DNA of 31,481 bases from Phycisphaerales bacterium UBA1910 (GTDB lineage Bacteria > Planctomycetota > Phycisphaerae > Phycisphaerales > UBA1924): NCBI GenBank assembly GCA_002337545.1, contig DDGE01000061.1, positions 26,768 through 58,248 on the forward strand, read 5' to 3'. Position 1 is the stretch's first letter, and each line of letters opens with the position of its first letter. Below, piece by piece: positions 15,127 through 23,936 of the stretch. The translations under genes were made by a program, and so were the position numbers. The notes beneath the pieces were generated by a model that saw only the letters and a program-made list of their open reading frames with translations, searched no databases and was not told the origin of the DNA.

Positions 15127-16746
15127 TTATTCTGTTTCTGAGAACGCGCGGGCGGCCAGATCGATCGCGGCACCCAGCGCTGCCGCCTTGTTCACCGTTT
15201 CCTTGAACTCAAGATCGGGCACTGAATCCGCAACAATCCCGCCGGCGGCCTGGATGTGGTATTCCCACGCGCCATCGGGGTTGGATTCATCGAACCGGTC
15301 GATTGGGACGACCATGGTCCGCAGCGCGAGCGCGATATCCATCTGCTTATCAAGCGAAACCCAGCCGAGCCCACCCCCGTATGGGCCACGCCGAACATGC
15401 TCGAGCTCGTCAATGATCTGCATAGCGCGGACCTTTGGTGCGCCGGAGATCGTGCCAACGGGGAGCGCTGCGCGGAGCGCGTCCCAGCAATCGAGCCCTT
15501 CGCGGATAACGCCGGTGACGGTCGAGGAGATGTGCATCACATGCGAGTAGCGCTCGATGGACATGAGCTTGGAGAGCTCGATCGATCCTGGCTGGGCGAC
15601 CACGCCAACATCGTTGCGCCCCAGATCCACGAGCATCGCGTGCTCCGCGATCTCCTTGGGGTCATTGAGCAGGTCGCGCTCCATCGCGAGATCGTCCTCG
15701 GGCGTGCGTCCACGCCGGCGAGTCCCCGCGAGCGGGCGATTGGTGACCACCGCGTTGCCGTGCTCGTCGTTGCGGACACGGCAGAGTATCTCGGGGCTCG
15801 ACGCGACGAGGATGCACCCGCCGGTCTGCATGTACACCATGTACGGCGACGGGTTCACCGCACGCAGCGATCGGTAGACATCGAACGGGTCTGCGTGCGC
15901 GCGACGCTCGAAGCGATGCCCAAGGACCACCTGGAAGATGTCGCCCGCTTCGATGTATTCCTTCGCACGCTCGATCATCGACGCGTGCTCATCGCGTGAG
16001 ATGTTGCAGGGCATCGGCTCGTTCTTCCCCGGCGACTTGGTGTGCACCCGCCCCAGCGAGAGCGGCTTTGAGTGCTCCTGAACCTGCGTCGCAAGGGCGT
16101 CCAGCGCACCCATCGCGTCGTCATAGCGTTGCGAAGGGTCCTGGTCGGGTGTGATCCGCACGAGCTTGACGAGATGAACGAGCTTCTCGACATGATCGAA
16201 CACGACGAGCTCGTCGTAGAACCCGAAGCTGACTTCGGGGAGGTTGCGATCGTCCGCGGGGGCGTGGTCGAAGCTGAGCTTCTTGGGCTCAGCGTACCGA
16301 ACCGAGTCGTACGCGCTATAGCCGAACCACCCGCCGAGTACACAGTCCGGGAGCAGACCGCGATCGATCGCGTCCTGCGGCGCGTGGTAGGACCATCCCG
16401 CGCTGAGCTCGCGCAGGTCGGCAAGCGGATCATCCGACGGGGACGAGTTGTCCGTGCCCAGCTCATGATCGACGACACGGGTCGCGTGGCTTTGGGCGCT
16501 GAACTCGATGACGGGGTGGGCGCCGAGGATGGAGTATCGCCCCTGCTGGTTGCCGTTCTCGACGGATTCGAGGAGGAACGATGGGGCGGTTCGCTGATCC
16601 CGTGAAACGAGGCGTCGGTATGCGAGGACCGGTGTGAGCTGGTCGGCGAGCACACGGATCGCGACGGGGATCACGATGGTTTCATCCGCGCCTGTTCTGG
16701 CGTTGTGAGCGAGTTGTACGAACTGTTCTCGATCGGTGCTGGGCAT
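15127..16746 (-). CDS. trpE: Anthranilate synthase component I (TrpE)
   Basis: This 539-residue chorismate-utilising enzyme makes anthranilate from chorismate with TrpG, the first step of tryptophan synthesis. The N-terminal regulatory part contains FLLESVENGNQQGRYSILG, with the LLES motif involved in Trp feedback in TrpE. The catalytic part shows AGDIFQVVLGHRF, NPSPYMVYM, ASSPEILCRV, DLGRNDVGVVA, ALPVGTISGAPKVRAMQIID and GPYGGGLGW. The LLES motif and length favour TrpE over PabB. No trpG or other trp genes are adjacent. ATG 16746 lies behind a TAGACT hexamer without a Shine-Dalgarno. The gene is divergent from 16800, with only 53 bp between the start codons. Confidence 0.92.
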   Translation of the reverse strand: MPSTDREQFVQLAHNARTGADETIVIPVAIRVLADQLTPVLAYRRLVSRDQRTAPSFLLESVENGNQQGRYSILGAHPVIEFSAQSHATRVVDHELGTDNSSPSDDPLADLRELSAGWSYHAPQDAIDRGLLPDCVLGGWFGYSAYDSVRYAEPKKLSFDHAPADDRNLPEVSFGFYDELVVFDHVEKLVHLVKLVRITPDQDPSQRYDDAMGALDALATQVQEHSKPLSLGRVHTKSPGKNEPMPCNISRDEHASMIERAKEYIEAGDIFQVVLGHRFERRAHADPFDVYRSLRAVNPSPYMVYMQTGGCILVASSPEILCRVRNDEHGNAVVTNRPLAGTRRRGRTPEDDLAMERDLLNDPKEIAEHAMLVDLGRNDVGVVAQPGSIELSKLMSIERYSHVMHISSTVTGVIREGLDCWDALRAALPVGTISGAPKVRAMQIIDELEHVRRGPYGGGLGWVSLDKQMDIALALRTMVVPIDRFDESNPDGAWEYHIQAAGGIVADSVPDLEFKETVNKAAALGAAIDLAARAFSETE

Positions 16747-16753
16747 CGGGGCA

Positions 16754-16759
16754 AGTCTA
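16754..16759 (-). promoter_or_regulatory. -10-like TAGACT, candidate leaderless start of trpE
   Basis: TAGACT on the minus strand ends 7 nt before the ATG at 16746. It leaves no room for a Trp leader peptide or attenuator if this is the only promoter. Confidence 0.45.
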
Positions 16760-16788
16760 TGCGGAGAACTTCGTCGGCATCGCGCCCG

Positions 16789-16794
16789 TAGGAT
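16789..16794 (+). promoter_or_regulatory. -10-like TAGGAT, candidate leaderless start
   Basis: TAGGAT ends 5 nt before the ATG at 16800. GAGG also lies here but is too close to the start codon for a normal ribosome-binding site. Confidence 0.35.
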
Positions 16795-16799
16795 GAGGT

Positions 16800-18863
16800 A
16801 TGAGACGAGCGATCCAGAGCGTGTGTATGTCCGTGTTGTTCCTGTGCGGGGGGCTGTGCGCCGCCCAGGATGACCGCCCCCCGATCATCCCGACGCCTCA
16901 GGGCGTGCCGGATGACCAGAAGAAGACCCACTCGGGTTCGCTCGCGGAGCTCTTTGAGAAGATTAATGAAGCGGACCCGATCCTGCAGGCGGGGCTCAAG
17001 GCGGGCTTGCTCCGTCAGGCACAGCAATCGCTGCCGTTTGTGGTGATTGTCGACAACCCCGGGAGCTATCTGTACGCGATCTCGCAATGGGAATCGATGA
17101 TCCGTTTTCCAATCCTCTGGGACGATGGGAGCGTGGAATCGCGTGAGCACATCGCCCGGTTTGTGCGCGCCTACAAGCCCGACCGCGTGCTGAAACTTGA
17201 CGAACGAAACGGCTGGGTGCTCCCGAGAGAGTTTGAGGAGCGTTCATCACAGATCGATCGGGCGCTAGGAATGGCGCTGTCCGAGCAGGCCTCGGACTGG
17301 CGACCGGTGCTCGAAAGCATCCGCGAACAGGGGATCGTTTCGCCGGGTATTGTGCTGACGGACCCCAGCGAGCAGGCGTGGGCGGGCGGGCTCGCACTGG
17401 CTGCGGGGCGGTTCCAGCCCATCGCGTATATGGAGCGCCCGGCTCGGATTCACGCCCAGCTCGATCCGGAACAAGCCACGCAGATCGAGGTGCAGTTCGA
17501 GCTGCTCGCCCGGAGCACGGGTTCGACATGGAACACGCTCGGCGACGAGATCGATGCGATCACCCTCGCGATGAACACGGGGACACAGATCAAAACCGGC
17601 GCGGGCCCGCGCGATCGGTTGGCGCTCACCGATCGGCTGGGGCGTCGGGATCATTCTGGCAACGGGCAGCGATGGGCCTACTGCGGGCAGCTGATCGGCA
17701 ATGAATCGCAGAGCGTGTATCGTGCGATGTGCGCGTTGTTTCTAGAAATCGATCAATCGTTCATCTGGGACGGGTACCCGGCGGAGCAGCCATGGGGGAT
17801 GTACGACGGGACCGAAGCGGGCAAATCCCTTGAGGAGATGGGCTTCGAGGTCGAGCTGCACGATCTTCCTCGCAACGGCATCGACCATTGGTACCTGCGT
17901 CAGGTCCGCCCGATCGGGACTGCGGACATGTCGCCCGGCTCATCGATGCTGATCCTGATGAACACAAAGGGGACCGCGCACCGCTTCGATCTTGAGGGTG
18001 GACGCCAAGAGGAAACATACGCGGGTGATCTCCCGATGATGCAGGTACCGGGTGTGATGCACATCGTGCACTCCTTCTCAGCGCAACGCCCCTTCGCGCG
18101 CGGCACGATCGCGGGGCGGATGCTTGAGCGGGGGGTGTACGCGTACGCGGGGTCGGTGGACGAGCCCTACCTCAACGGGTTTGTCCCGACACCCGAGGTG
18201 GCCCGGCGCTTTGTGGCGGGCGTTCCCTTCGCGGCTTCGGTCCGGTTTACGGAACGCGACAGTTGGAAGATCACCGTGCTCGGCGATCCGTTAATCACCG
18301 CTGGCGGTGCGGGTCGGCGGATCGAGGCTTCACTGGACATCGATTCACTCATCGATCTCAATGATCGCGTCAAAGATCGTATAAAGGAAAATGACTTTGC
18401 CGGCGCGATCGGAGATCTCGTGCTGCTCGGGCGCGATGAGGACGCGGCGCGCCTCGCCACAGCGCTGCTCAAGGAACGCCCAGAGGACTTCAGCCCCGAC
18501 GCGGCGATGATCGCCATGCCCGCCCTGCAGCGTGCCGGTGAGTTTACCGCGATGGTGGATTGCTTCGAGCATCTCGATACGAGCGGACGCAAGAACGGCA
18601 TCATGCAGGACCTGCTGTGGCTGGTCTCGCCGTATGTCCTCGCCCGCGCGGAAAACGATCCCTCGTTGCGTGCCCGGGTGGAAGCGCTGCTGCGTTCGAG
18701 CCTGCGCAGTAGTCAGAAGATCAACGACGCGGAGCGCGTCGCGATGCAGCTGCGACGCACATCACTGAGCTCTGCGCTGAGCGTGCTCGAATCGCTGCGA
18801 GCGGATCTCACCGAGAACCAGCGACGCGAGCTGGATAACGCCATCGCGCGGGTGAAGCGATAA
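16800..18863 (+). CDS. Large secreted protein with degenerate caspase/gingipain-like region
   Basis: This 687-residue protein has an N-terminal signal peptide (MRRAIQSVCMSVLFLCGGLCAAQ). Residues of about 85-135 (VVIVDNPGSYLYAISQW..RFPILWDDGS..IARFVRAYKPDRVL) look like a sensor- or cell-wall-binding-like Rossmann segment. Residues of about 385-500 end GRMLERGVYAYAGSVDEPYLNGFVP..ARRFVAGVPFA....WKITVLGDPLI, which resembles the tail of C25-type caspase-fold peptidases. The expected His-Gly and Cys are not visible: the matching stretches read NTKGTAHRF and HIVHSFSAQ. The fold, if correct, is probably non-catalytic. The last 170 residues are helical and repeat-like. The function is unknown; the family resemblance is my inference from a few motifs. 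Confidence 0.65.
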   Translation: MRRAIQSVCMSVLFLCGGLCAAQDDRPPIIPTPQGVPDDQKKTHSGSLAELFEKINEADPILQAGLKAGLLRQAQQSLPFVVIVDNPGSYLYAISQWESMIRFPILWDDGSVESREHIARFVRAYKPDRVLKLDERNGWVLPREFEERSSQIDRALGMALSEQASDWRPVLESIREQGIVSPGIVLTDPSEQAWAGGLALAAGRFQPIAYMERPARIHAQLDPEQATQIEVQFELLARSTGSTWNTLGDEIDAITLAMNTGTQIKTGAGPRDRLALTDRLGRRDHSGNGQRWAYCGQLIGNESQSVYRAMCALFLEIDQSFIWDGYPAEQPWGMYDGTEAGKSLEEMGFEVELHDLPRNGIDHWYLRQVRPIGTADMSPGSSMLILMNTKGTAHRFDLEGGRQEETYAGDLPMMQVPGVMHIVHSFSAQRPFARGTIAGRMLERGVYAYAGSVDEPYLNGFVPTPEVARRFVAGVPFAASVRFTERDSWKITVLGDPLITAGGAGRRIEASLDIDSLIDLNDRVKDRIKENDFAGAIGDLVLLGRDEDAARLATALLKERPEDFSPDAAMIAMPALQRAGEFTAMVDCFEHLDTSGRKNGIMQDLLWLVSPYVLARAENDPSLRARVEALLRSSLRSSQKINDAERVAMQLRRTSLSSALSVLESLRADLTENQRRELDNAIARVKR

Positions 18864-18885
18864 GCACTCGGGCGGGGATCAGACC

Positions 18886-18916
18886 AAAGAAAAACGCCCC
18901 GAAATCTTCGGGGCGT
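18886..18916 (-). terminator. Intrinsic terminator of pepA
   Basis: ACGCCCCGAA (18894-18903) pairs with TTCGGGGCGT (18907-18916). On the minus strand the stem is followed by TTTTCTTT. It lies 30 bp past the pepA stop. Confidence 0.85.
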
Positions 18917-18945
18917 CGATGGTTGATGATCGGTAGAGTTGTCGC

Positions 18946-20439
18946 TCAGGAGCGTTCAACAAGTTCCGCGAGGAGTCGTGCGCCGAACCCGGTGGGGCCC
19001 GCGATCATGTGCGGCTGTTCCTTGTCGGAAGCGTGGGTGCCGGCGATATCGATATGAGCCCACTTGACGCCCTCTTCGACAAAGTGCGAGAGGAACGCTG
19101 CCCCTTGGATTGGGTGCGCTTCGCGTACGGGCGCGGAGTTGAGGATATCGGCAACGGGTGACTTCATCATCGCGTTGTATTCCGCATCGTGGGGCAGACG
19201 CCAGCAGCGCTCACCGGTCGCTTCGCCCGCGGCCTCGACGCGTTCACAGAGTTCCTGATCGTCACACCAGAGCCCGGCGAACACCTTGCCCAGCGCCACA
19301 ACGACGCCGCCGGTGAGGGTGGCCATGTCGATGATGTACTCCGGGTTTTCCTTGTCGCACGCGTAGCAGAGCCCGTCGGCGAGGACGAGTCGTCCCTCGG
19401 CGTCCGTGTTGGTGATCTCGACGGTGGTGCCGTTGCGGAACTCGAGGACATCATCGGGGCGGTATGCCTCGTCGGAGATGGAGTTCTCCGCGGAGACGAG
19501 GAGCGCCACGACGGGGCGGTTTGGCTTGATGACATTGGCGATGATGTGCATCGCGCCGAAGACGCCGCAGCCGCCGTCCTTGTCGCGCTTCATGCCGCGC
19601 ATGCCGCCACCGACCTTGATGGAGAGCCCGCCCGAGTCGTAGCTGATGGTCTTGCCGACGAACACGATGGGCTTCTTGGACTTGCCGCGATCGGGTGTGT
19701 AGGCGATGCGGATCATGCACGGTTTGTTCTCGGAAGCCTTTCCGACATTGATATGGCCAACGAGCTTTTCGTCTTCGAGCTTCTTGCCCGAGAAGACGGA
19801 GACCGAGAGGTTCTTGCTCTTGCGGGCCATCTTCTTGGCCTCGTTGGCGATCCACATGGGCGTCGCGATGTTCGGGGGCGTCTGCGAGAGCGTGCGTGTG
19901 ATGTTTGCACCCTCGGCGAACCCGAGCCCGCGCTCAAAGCCGTCGTTGTAGGCCTTGCAACAGCCGTGGACGCTGAGCTTGAGCTTGGGCGTGATCGTTG
20001 TCTTCGACCCGCGCAGGTCGTCGTAGCGCCATGAAAGAAGCCCGATCCCCTCGCCCATCATCGCGCCGGCGTTGAACGCGTCGACCGCGTCGGCCTTCTT
20101 GAGCTTGCTCAGTGCGGCGACGACCTGCATCTCGACGCTCGTTGCCTTGGCCTTGGCGATCGCACGCCCGACGGCGCCCGCGGCGATGCGGAGCGCACCG
20201 GGCTTGAACCCGTCTCTCTTGCCAAGCCCGACGAGCAGTGCACGCTCATATCCGTTGGAGTCATGGATCTCGACGATGCTTCCCAGATCTCCCGAAGCGT
20301 CTGAACGCTTGGCGGCCTTGGCGATGGAGCCATCGTTATCGAGTGCTTTGGTCTCGGTTGAGATGGACTCGCCCGAGAAGTGTGCGACCACGAGGATGGT
20401 CGGTTTGCCTCGGGTCGCGGTCTTGATCGATTCGAACAT
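18946..20439 (-). CDS. pepA: Leucyl (cytosol) aminopeptidase, M17 family
   Basis: This 497-residue protein has the N-terminal macro-like domain and the C-terminal M17 peptidase domain. It cleaves N-terminal residues using two metal ions, usually as a hexamer. Visible metal and active-site elements are VGKTISYDSGGLSIK (metal-binding Lys and Asp, catalytic Lys) and the family signature NTDAEGRLVLADGL (metal-binding Asp/Glu, catalytic Arg). The segment normally reading 'MK.DMGGAA' is MKRDKDGGCG here, with one Lys inserted before the DGG, a mild deviation. ATG 20439 has GGAG six nt upstream. The gene ends at a clear terminator. Confidence 0.92.
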   Translation of the reverse strand: MFESIKTATRGKPTILVVAHFSGESISTETKALDNDGSIAKAAKRSDASGDLGSIVEIHDSNGYERALLVGLGKRDGFKPGALRIAAGAVGRAIAKAKATSVEMQVVAALSKLKKADAVDAFNAGAMMGEGIGLLSWRYDDLRGSKTTITPKLKLSVHGCCKAYNDGFERGLGFAEGANITRTLSQTPPNIATPMWIANEAKKMARKSKNLSVSVFSGKKLEDEKLVGHINVGKASENKPCMIRIAYTPDRGKSKKPIVFVGKTISYDSGGLSIKVGGGMRGMKRDKDGGCGVFGAMHIIANVIKPNRPVVALLVSAENSISDEAYRPDDVLEFRNGTTVEITNTDAEGRLVLADGLCYACDKENPEYIIDMATLTGGVVVALGKVFAGLWCDDQELCERVEAAGEATGERCWRLPHDAEYNAMMKSPVADILNSAPVREAHPIQGAAFLSHFVEEGVKWAHIDIAGTHASDKEQPHMIAGPTGFGARLLAELVERS

Positions 20440-20564
20440 GTTGTTCTCCGTGTGATGACGGACCGCGTTCGTGCAGTGCGCAATGAGCGCGCGGCGTCGC
20501 GATCTATTGTTCTGATTATTGTGCGTATATGACGAGACCGGCTCGCCGGTTGCACACGGAGAGG

Positions 20565-21986
20565 TTATCGCCGAGCGAGCTTGCTTTCAATCAGATGCTT
20601 CGCTTCGCCGACGACATAGAAAGAACCCGTGACGAGAATCAGGTCCTGTCCGTGGTCGCATACATGGGCTGCTGCGTTGATCGCTTCCTTCACCGTTGGT
20701 GCGGATTCGGACATAACACCGTTGTTTCCCAGGCACGCGCTGCGGAGTTCCTCGGGATCCATCGCACGCGGGTTTGAGGTGGCGCGGGTGAAGATCACCT
20801 TGTCTGCACCGGTCGAGAGCGCCTCGATCATGCCCGGGATGTCTTTATCGTTCGAGCACCCGAAAACAACGATGAGCGAGTCGTAATCGAGGTGGGCCGC
20901 AACGGCTTGGATCGCGCTGCGGACCGAGTCGGGCGTGTGTGCGCCGTCGATGTAGATCCGTGGGCGTTCCATCACGCATTCGAGGCGTCCGCGTGGGTCG
21001 ATCTGCGTGAGTCCCGCGATCACGCCGCGCTCGGGAAGAATGTGCCCGGACTCGCGGAGATGAATCACGATCGCCAGAGCCAGCGCACAGTTTCCGGCCT
21101 GATGCATGCCCATCAGTGGGACGGCCACATGCTCAAAACCGCTCTCCTCGTCACCGACACACACCAGGCCCGATGGGCCTGTCTGAATCCCGGACTGGAA
21201 GCGCTGGGTATAGATGATGTCGCTGGCGAGCACATTCAGATTCGCGCCGACCTCTTCGGCCTTGGATCGGAAGACACCGATCACTTCTTCTTCCTGCGGC
21301 ACGGTAATCGCGACGCATCCCGGCTTGATGATCCCGGCTTTCTCGGCGGCGATCTGCTCGATCGTGTCGCCGAGGATCTGCGTGTGCTCGAGTTGGATCT
21401 TGGTCAGGCCCACGACCCGGGGCTTGACAATGTTGGTGCAGTCCAGACGCCCACCGAGCCCGGTTTCAAGGACGACAACATCGACCGCCTGCTGCGCAAA
21501 CACGAGCAGCGCGAGCGCAGTCAGCAGTTCGAAGTAGGTGGCCTTGCCGTGCTCTTTCTCGATTTTGTGCGCGGCGTTGCGGCATTCGGCGAGCGCTTCA
21601 TCGAACGCCTGCTCCGTGATTGGGAACCCCGCAACACGAATGCGTTCGCGGACATCGACCAGGTGCGGACTCGTGAAGACGCCCGTGGTGTACCCGCACC
21701 CTTGAAGCATCCCCTCGAGCATGTTGCATGTCGAGCCCTTCCCCTTGGACCCGGCGATATGCACGATCTCCAGCACATCCTGCGGATCGCCCAGAACGCT
21801 CATGAGCGCCCGCATGCGATCGAGCTTCCAGACATCGGAGCTGACTTTGTCCGGGCGAACGCGTTCGATGTTGATCGTGGAGTTCAGGAACTCGATCGCG
21901 GCGTCATGATTCACGAATGGGCCGGTCGATCGGGACTTGGTTCGTTTGCGTGTTGAGTTGTTGTTGGATTCGGTAGCCCCGTGCAT
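20565..21986 (-). CDS. folC: Folylpolyglutamate/dihydrofolate synthase
   Basis: This 473-residue Mur-ligase-fold enzyme adds glutamate to dihydropteroate and/or tetrahydrofolate with ATP. The P-loop is HIAGSKGKGSTCNML. The fold is confirmed by VFTSPHLVDVRERIRV (SPH motif), VVLETGLGGRLDCTN (metal and ligand site), LEHTQILGDTIEQIAAEKAGIIKPG and YIDGAHTPDSV. ATG 21986 is chosen because a -10-like TACGAT ends 6 nt upstream, and the 32 additional residues of the longer frame (to 22082) look unlike the family and would overlap pdxJ. The Ser/Thr/Arg-rich first 25 residues are a lineage-specific extension. It lies downstream of pdxJ in the same direction. Confidence 0.92.
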   Translation of the reverse strand: MHGATESNNNSTRKRTKSRSTGPFVNHDAAIEFLNSTINIERVRPDKVSSDVWKLDRMRALMSVLGDPQDVLEIVHIAGSKGKGSTCNMLEGMLQGCGYTTGVFTSPHLVDVRERIRVAGFPITEQAFDEALAECRNAAHKIEKEHGKATYFELLTALALLVFAQQAVDVVVLETGLGGRLDCTNIVKPRVVGLTKIQLEHTQILGDTIEQIAAEKAGIIKPGCVAITVPQEEEVIGVFRSKAEEVGANLNVLASDIIYTQRFQSGIQTGPSGLVCVGDEESGFEHVAVPLMGMHQAGNCALALAIVIHLRESGHILPERGVIAGLTQIDPRGRLECVMERPRIYIDGAHTPDSVRSAIQAVAAHLDYDSLIVVFGCSNDKDIPGMIEALSTGADKVIFTRATSNPRAMDPEELRSACLGNNGVMSESAPTVKEAINAAAHVCDHGQDLILVTGSFYVVGEAKHLIESKLARR

Positions 21987-21992
21987 GGAAAG

Positions 21993-21998
21993 ATCGTA
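21993..21998 (-). promoter_or_regulatory. -10-like TACGAT, candidate leaderless start of folC
   Basis: TACGAT on the minus strand ends 6 nt before the ATG at 21986. No Shine-Dalgarno is present. Confidence 0.4.
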
Positions 21999-22065
21999 GC
22001 CGGATCCAAGGAAAACACAAGGGCTTTCCCGGTGACATTCGTACAGCATTCGAGTTCTTATCGGA

Positions 22066-22842
22066 TCAAGAGCGCGCAGCACTCATCATGAGCGCTTTCA
22101 TGTCCGCGACAGACTGGCGCAATCCAACAAAGACCGATCGACACACAATCGAGTGGCCGATGTGCAGTTCATCGATACCAGAGAGTGCGGCGATGGGTTG
22201 CACATTGTGGTAGTTCAGTGCGTGACCTGCGTTGAATCGCATCCCGGCATCAAGAATATCGCGTCCCGCATCTTCCACAAGTTTGAGTTGCTGGACGAGT
22301 TCCTTGCGTCGCATGTCTCCGCCGTGCATCATAAATGCGTGAGCATACGGGCCGGTGTGGACTTCGCACACATCGAAACCCGCTTCGGCACAGGCCTCGA
22401 CCTGCTTGCGATCGGGATCGATGAACGCGCTCACGATCATGTCGCCTTCTTTCAGGCGTGCGACGACTTCCCGCATCCGATCGAGCTGTCCGGCAACATT
22501 CAGTCCGCCCTCGGTCGTGACCTCCTCGCGCCCCTCGGGCACGAGCATGGCGGTATGCGGGCCGGTCTTGCACGCGATGGCGATCATCTCGTCGGTCGCG
22601 GCCATCTCGAGGTTGAGCTTCACGCGCACCAGGCGACGCAGCAGTTCCACATCGCGGTCACAGATGTGTCGCCGGTCCTCACGGAGATGCACGGTGATGC
22701 CGTCGGCCCCCCCGAGTTCTGCTTCGTGGGCGGCCCGCACCGGGTCGGGCTCGGAGCCCGAGTTCATGGGATCAGGGATGCCGGGGTAGCGGGCCTGACG
22801 AAGGGTCGCGACATGATCGATGTTGACGCCGAGCTGAATCAT
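22066..22842 (-). CDS. pdxJ: Pyridoxine 5'-phosphate synthase
   Basis: This 258-residue TIM-barrel enzyme joins 1-deoxyxylulose 5-phosphate and 3-amino-2-oxopropyl phosphate to make pyridoxine 5'-phosphate, in the DXP-dependent B6 route. It is almost colinear with the family: LGVNIDHVATLRQARYP at the start, GADGITVHLREDRRHI, VNLNLEMA-like VKLNLEMAAT, FIDPD, FNAGHALNYHNV, and ELHIGHSIVCRSV near the end. It lies 79 bp upstream of folC. ATG 22842 follows a -10-like TACAAT with no Shine-Dalgarno. Confidence 0.95.
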   Translation of the reverse strand: MIQLGVNIDHVATLRQARYPGIPDPMNSGSEPDPVRAAHEAELGGADGITVHLREDRRHICDRDVELLRRLVRVKLNLEMAATDEMIAIACKTGPHTAMLVPEGREEVTTEGGLNVAGQLDRMREVVARLKEGDMIVSAFIDPDRKQVEACAEAGFDVCEVHTGPYAHAFMMHGGDMRRKELVQQLKLVEDAGRDILDAGMRFNAGHALNYHNVQPIAALSGIDELHIGHSIVCRSVFVGLRQSVADMKALMMSAARS

Positions 22843-22847
22843 GGGCG

Positions 22848-22853
22848 ATTGTA
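22848..22853 (-). promoter_or_regulatory. -10-like TACAAT, candidate leaderless start of pdxJ
   Basis: TACAAT matches five of six -10 bases. On the minus strand it ends 5 nt before the ATG at 22842. Confidence 0.5.
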
Positions 22854-22882
22854 GTGACGATTGCGCCGTCGGTGGAGCGGGC

Positions 22883-23509
22883 TCAGTCTGACCAGACGAA
22901 CTTCACCCAGTCTTCGCTGATCCGCTCCCACTCTTCCTGCGGCGGCTCAACGCCGGGCAGACGCTGGTGCGGGTCATAGATCAGACCCGTCTCGGTAAAG
23001 ACCCACGGCAACTGCATCGTGAAGCGGACGGTCCCGTCTTCCTGCGCTCGCGCATCGCGGACATAAAACAGACCAATGCGATCGTTGATGGTCATCCAGT
23101 CTGTCGAACCGGAACTGAGGATGGCCTGTGCACGCTCTGTGAGGGGGTCGTTGCTCAGCTTCGTGCGGAGGGCGAGATCGAGGTCGGAGTACGCGAGCAG
23201 CAGCCCGATGAAGCCGACGATGGGGACCGCAACCCACGCCATAACACGGCGAAGGGTCATCCCGAGTCGTTGCGAGCGCGCCCGCACGCGGGCCACGATC
23301 TCGAGCAGCGTCATGATGCACCAGAAGAAGGCGATCAAGCCGCCGGCCAACGCGAGCCCCAGGAACCAGAGTGTGTCGATCGCGATGTGTGAAAAAGCGA
23401 TGACCGCCCCGATCAGCCACGCGACGGAGAACCCCAGCAGCAGAGACCACGGCCAAGCACCCCGGCGGTCTGGCAACTGCTGATTGACGCCTGAAGCGGT
23501 CTCACCCAT
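22883..23509 (-). CDS. Membrane protein of unknown function
   Basis: The 208-residue protein has three predicted membrane helices at about 20-42 (WPWSLLLGFSVAWLIGAVIAF), 48-70 (LWFLGLALAGGLIAFFWCIMTLL) and 86-106 (VMAWVAVPIVGFIGLLLAY). A soluble C-terminal domain (107-208) follows, with STDWMTINDRIGLFYVRDARAQEDGTVRFTM and acidic ends. No family is recognised. ATG 23509 is preferred; the longer frame upstream would overlap the DUF2237 gene antisense-like and is Arg/Ser-rich noise. It is the third gene of a tight minus-strand cluster, 31 bp after the DUF2237 gene. Confidence 0.7.
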   Translation of the reverse strand: MGETASGVNQQLPDRRGAWPWSLLLGFSVAWLIGAVIAFSHIAIDTLWFLGLALAGGLIAFFWCIMTLLEIVARVRARSQRLGMTLRRVMAWVAVPIVGFIGLLLAYSDLDLALRTKLSNDPLTERAQAILSSGSTDWMTINDRIGLFYVRDARAQEDGTVRFTMQLPWVFTETGLIYDPHQRLPGVEPPQEEWERISEDWVKFVWSD

Positions 23510-23540
23510 GACGGGTGTACTGGTCTGTGCGATGGATGGT

Positions 23541-23936
23541 TCACCCGATTTCGACAGCGTGCGCCCGGAGGTCTTCGAGTTCAATGAGCCGCAGCGCCCG
23601 CTCGTGCGTCGCGGCAAGCACGACCTTGGGCGCGCAATCCGCGAGCAGCGCCTCGACCCAGCGGATGGCGCACAGGCACCAGCGATCGCCCGGCTTGAGC
23701 CCGGGGAAGCCCCAGTCCTCACGCGGCGTGACGAGGTCGTTGCCCTGCGAAACACTGAAGGACAGGAACTCCTCGGTCATCACGCAACACACGGTGTGGT
23801 TGCCCGCGTCCTCCGGCCCGGTCGAGCAGCACCCGTTGCGGTAGAAGCCGGTGAGCGGGTCGAGCGAGCAAGCGATGAGCGGGCCGCCCAACACATTGCG
23901 ATCGCGAACCTCGGGTTGGGTGTTGTCGGCGATCAT
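23541..23936 (-). CDS. DUF2237 family protein
   Basis: This 131-residue protein matches DUF2237 along its length: RNVLGGPLIACSLDPLTGFYRNGCCSTGPEDAGNHTVCCVMTEEFL, then NDLVTPREDWGFPGLKPGDRWCLCAIRW and LAATHERALRLIELEDLRAHA. The family function is not established. It is notably rich in conserved Cys and His (C23, C36-C37, H47, C50-C51, C87, C89), which would suit metal binding, an inference. ATG 23936 overlaps the stop of the upstream permease gene as ATGA, with CGGGG just upstream, so translation is coupled to the metal exporter. Confidence 0.85.
   Translation of the reverse strand: MIADNTQPEVRDRNVLGGPLIACSLDPLTGFYRNGCCSTGPEDAGNHTVCCVMTEEFLSFSVSQGNDLVTPREDWGFPGLKPGDRWCLCAIRWVEALLADCAPKVVLAATHERALRLIELEDLRAHAVEIG

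Noticed and set aside
17520..17535. Third parS-like site GGTTCGACATGGAACA
   Set aside because: It has two mismatches to the other two, breaks the palindrome, and lies 13 kb away inside a gene in the frame of a plain Ser-Thr-Trp-Asn-Thr stretch. It is probably chance.
20537..20550. Hairpin ACCGGC-TC-GCCGGT between pepA and folC
   Set aside because: The loop is only 2 nt and no T-run follows on either strand, so it is not a convincing terminator.
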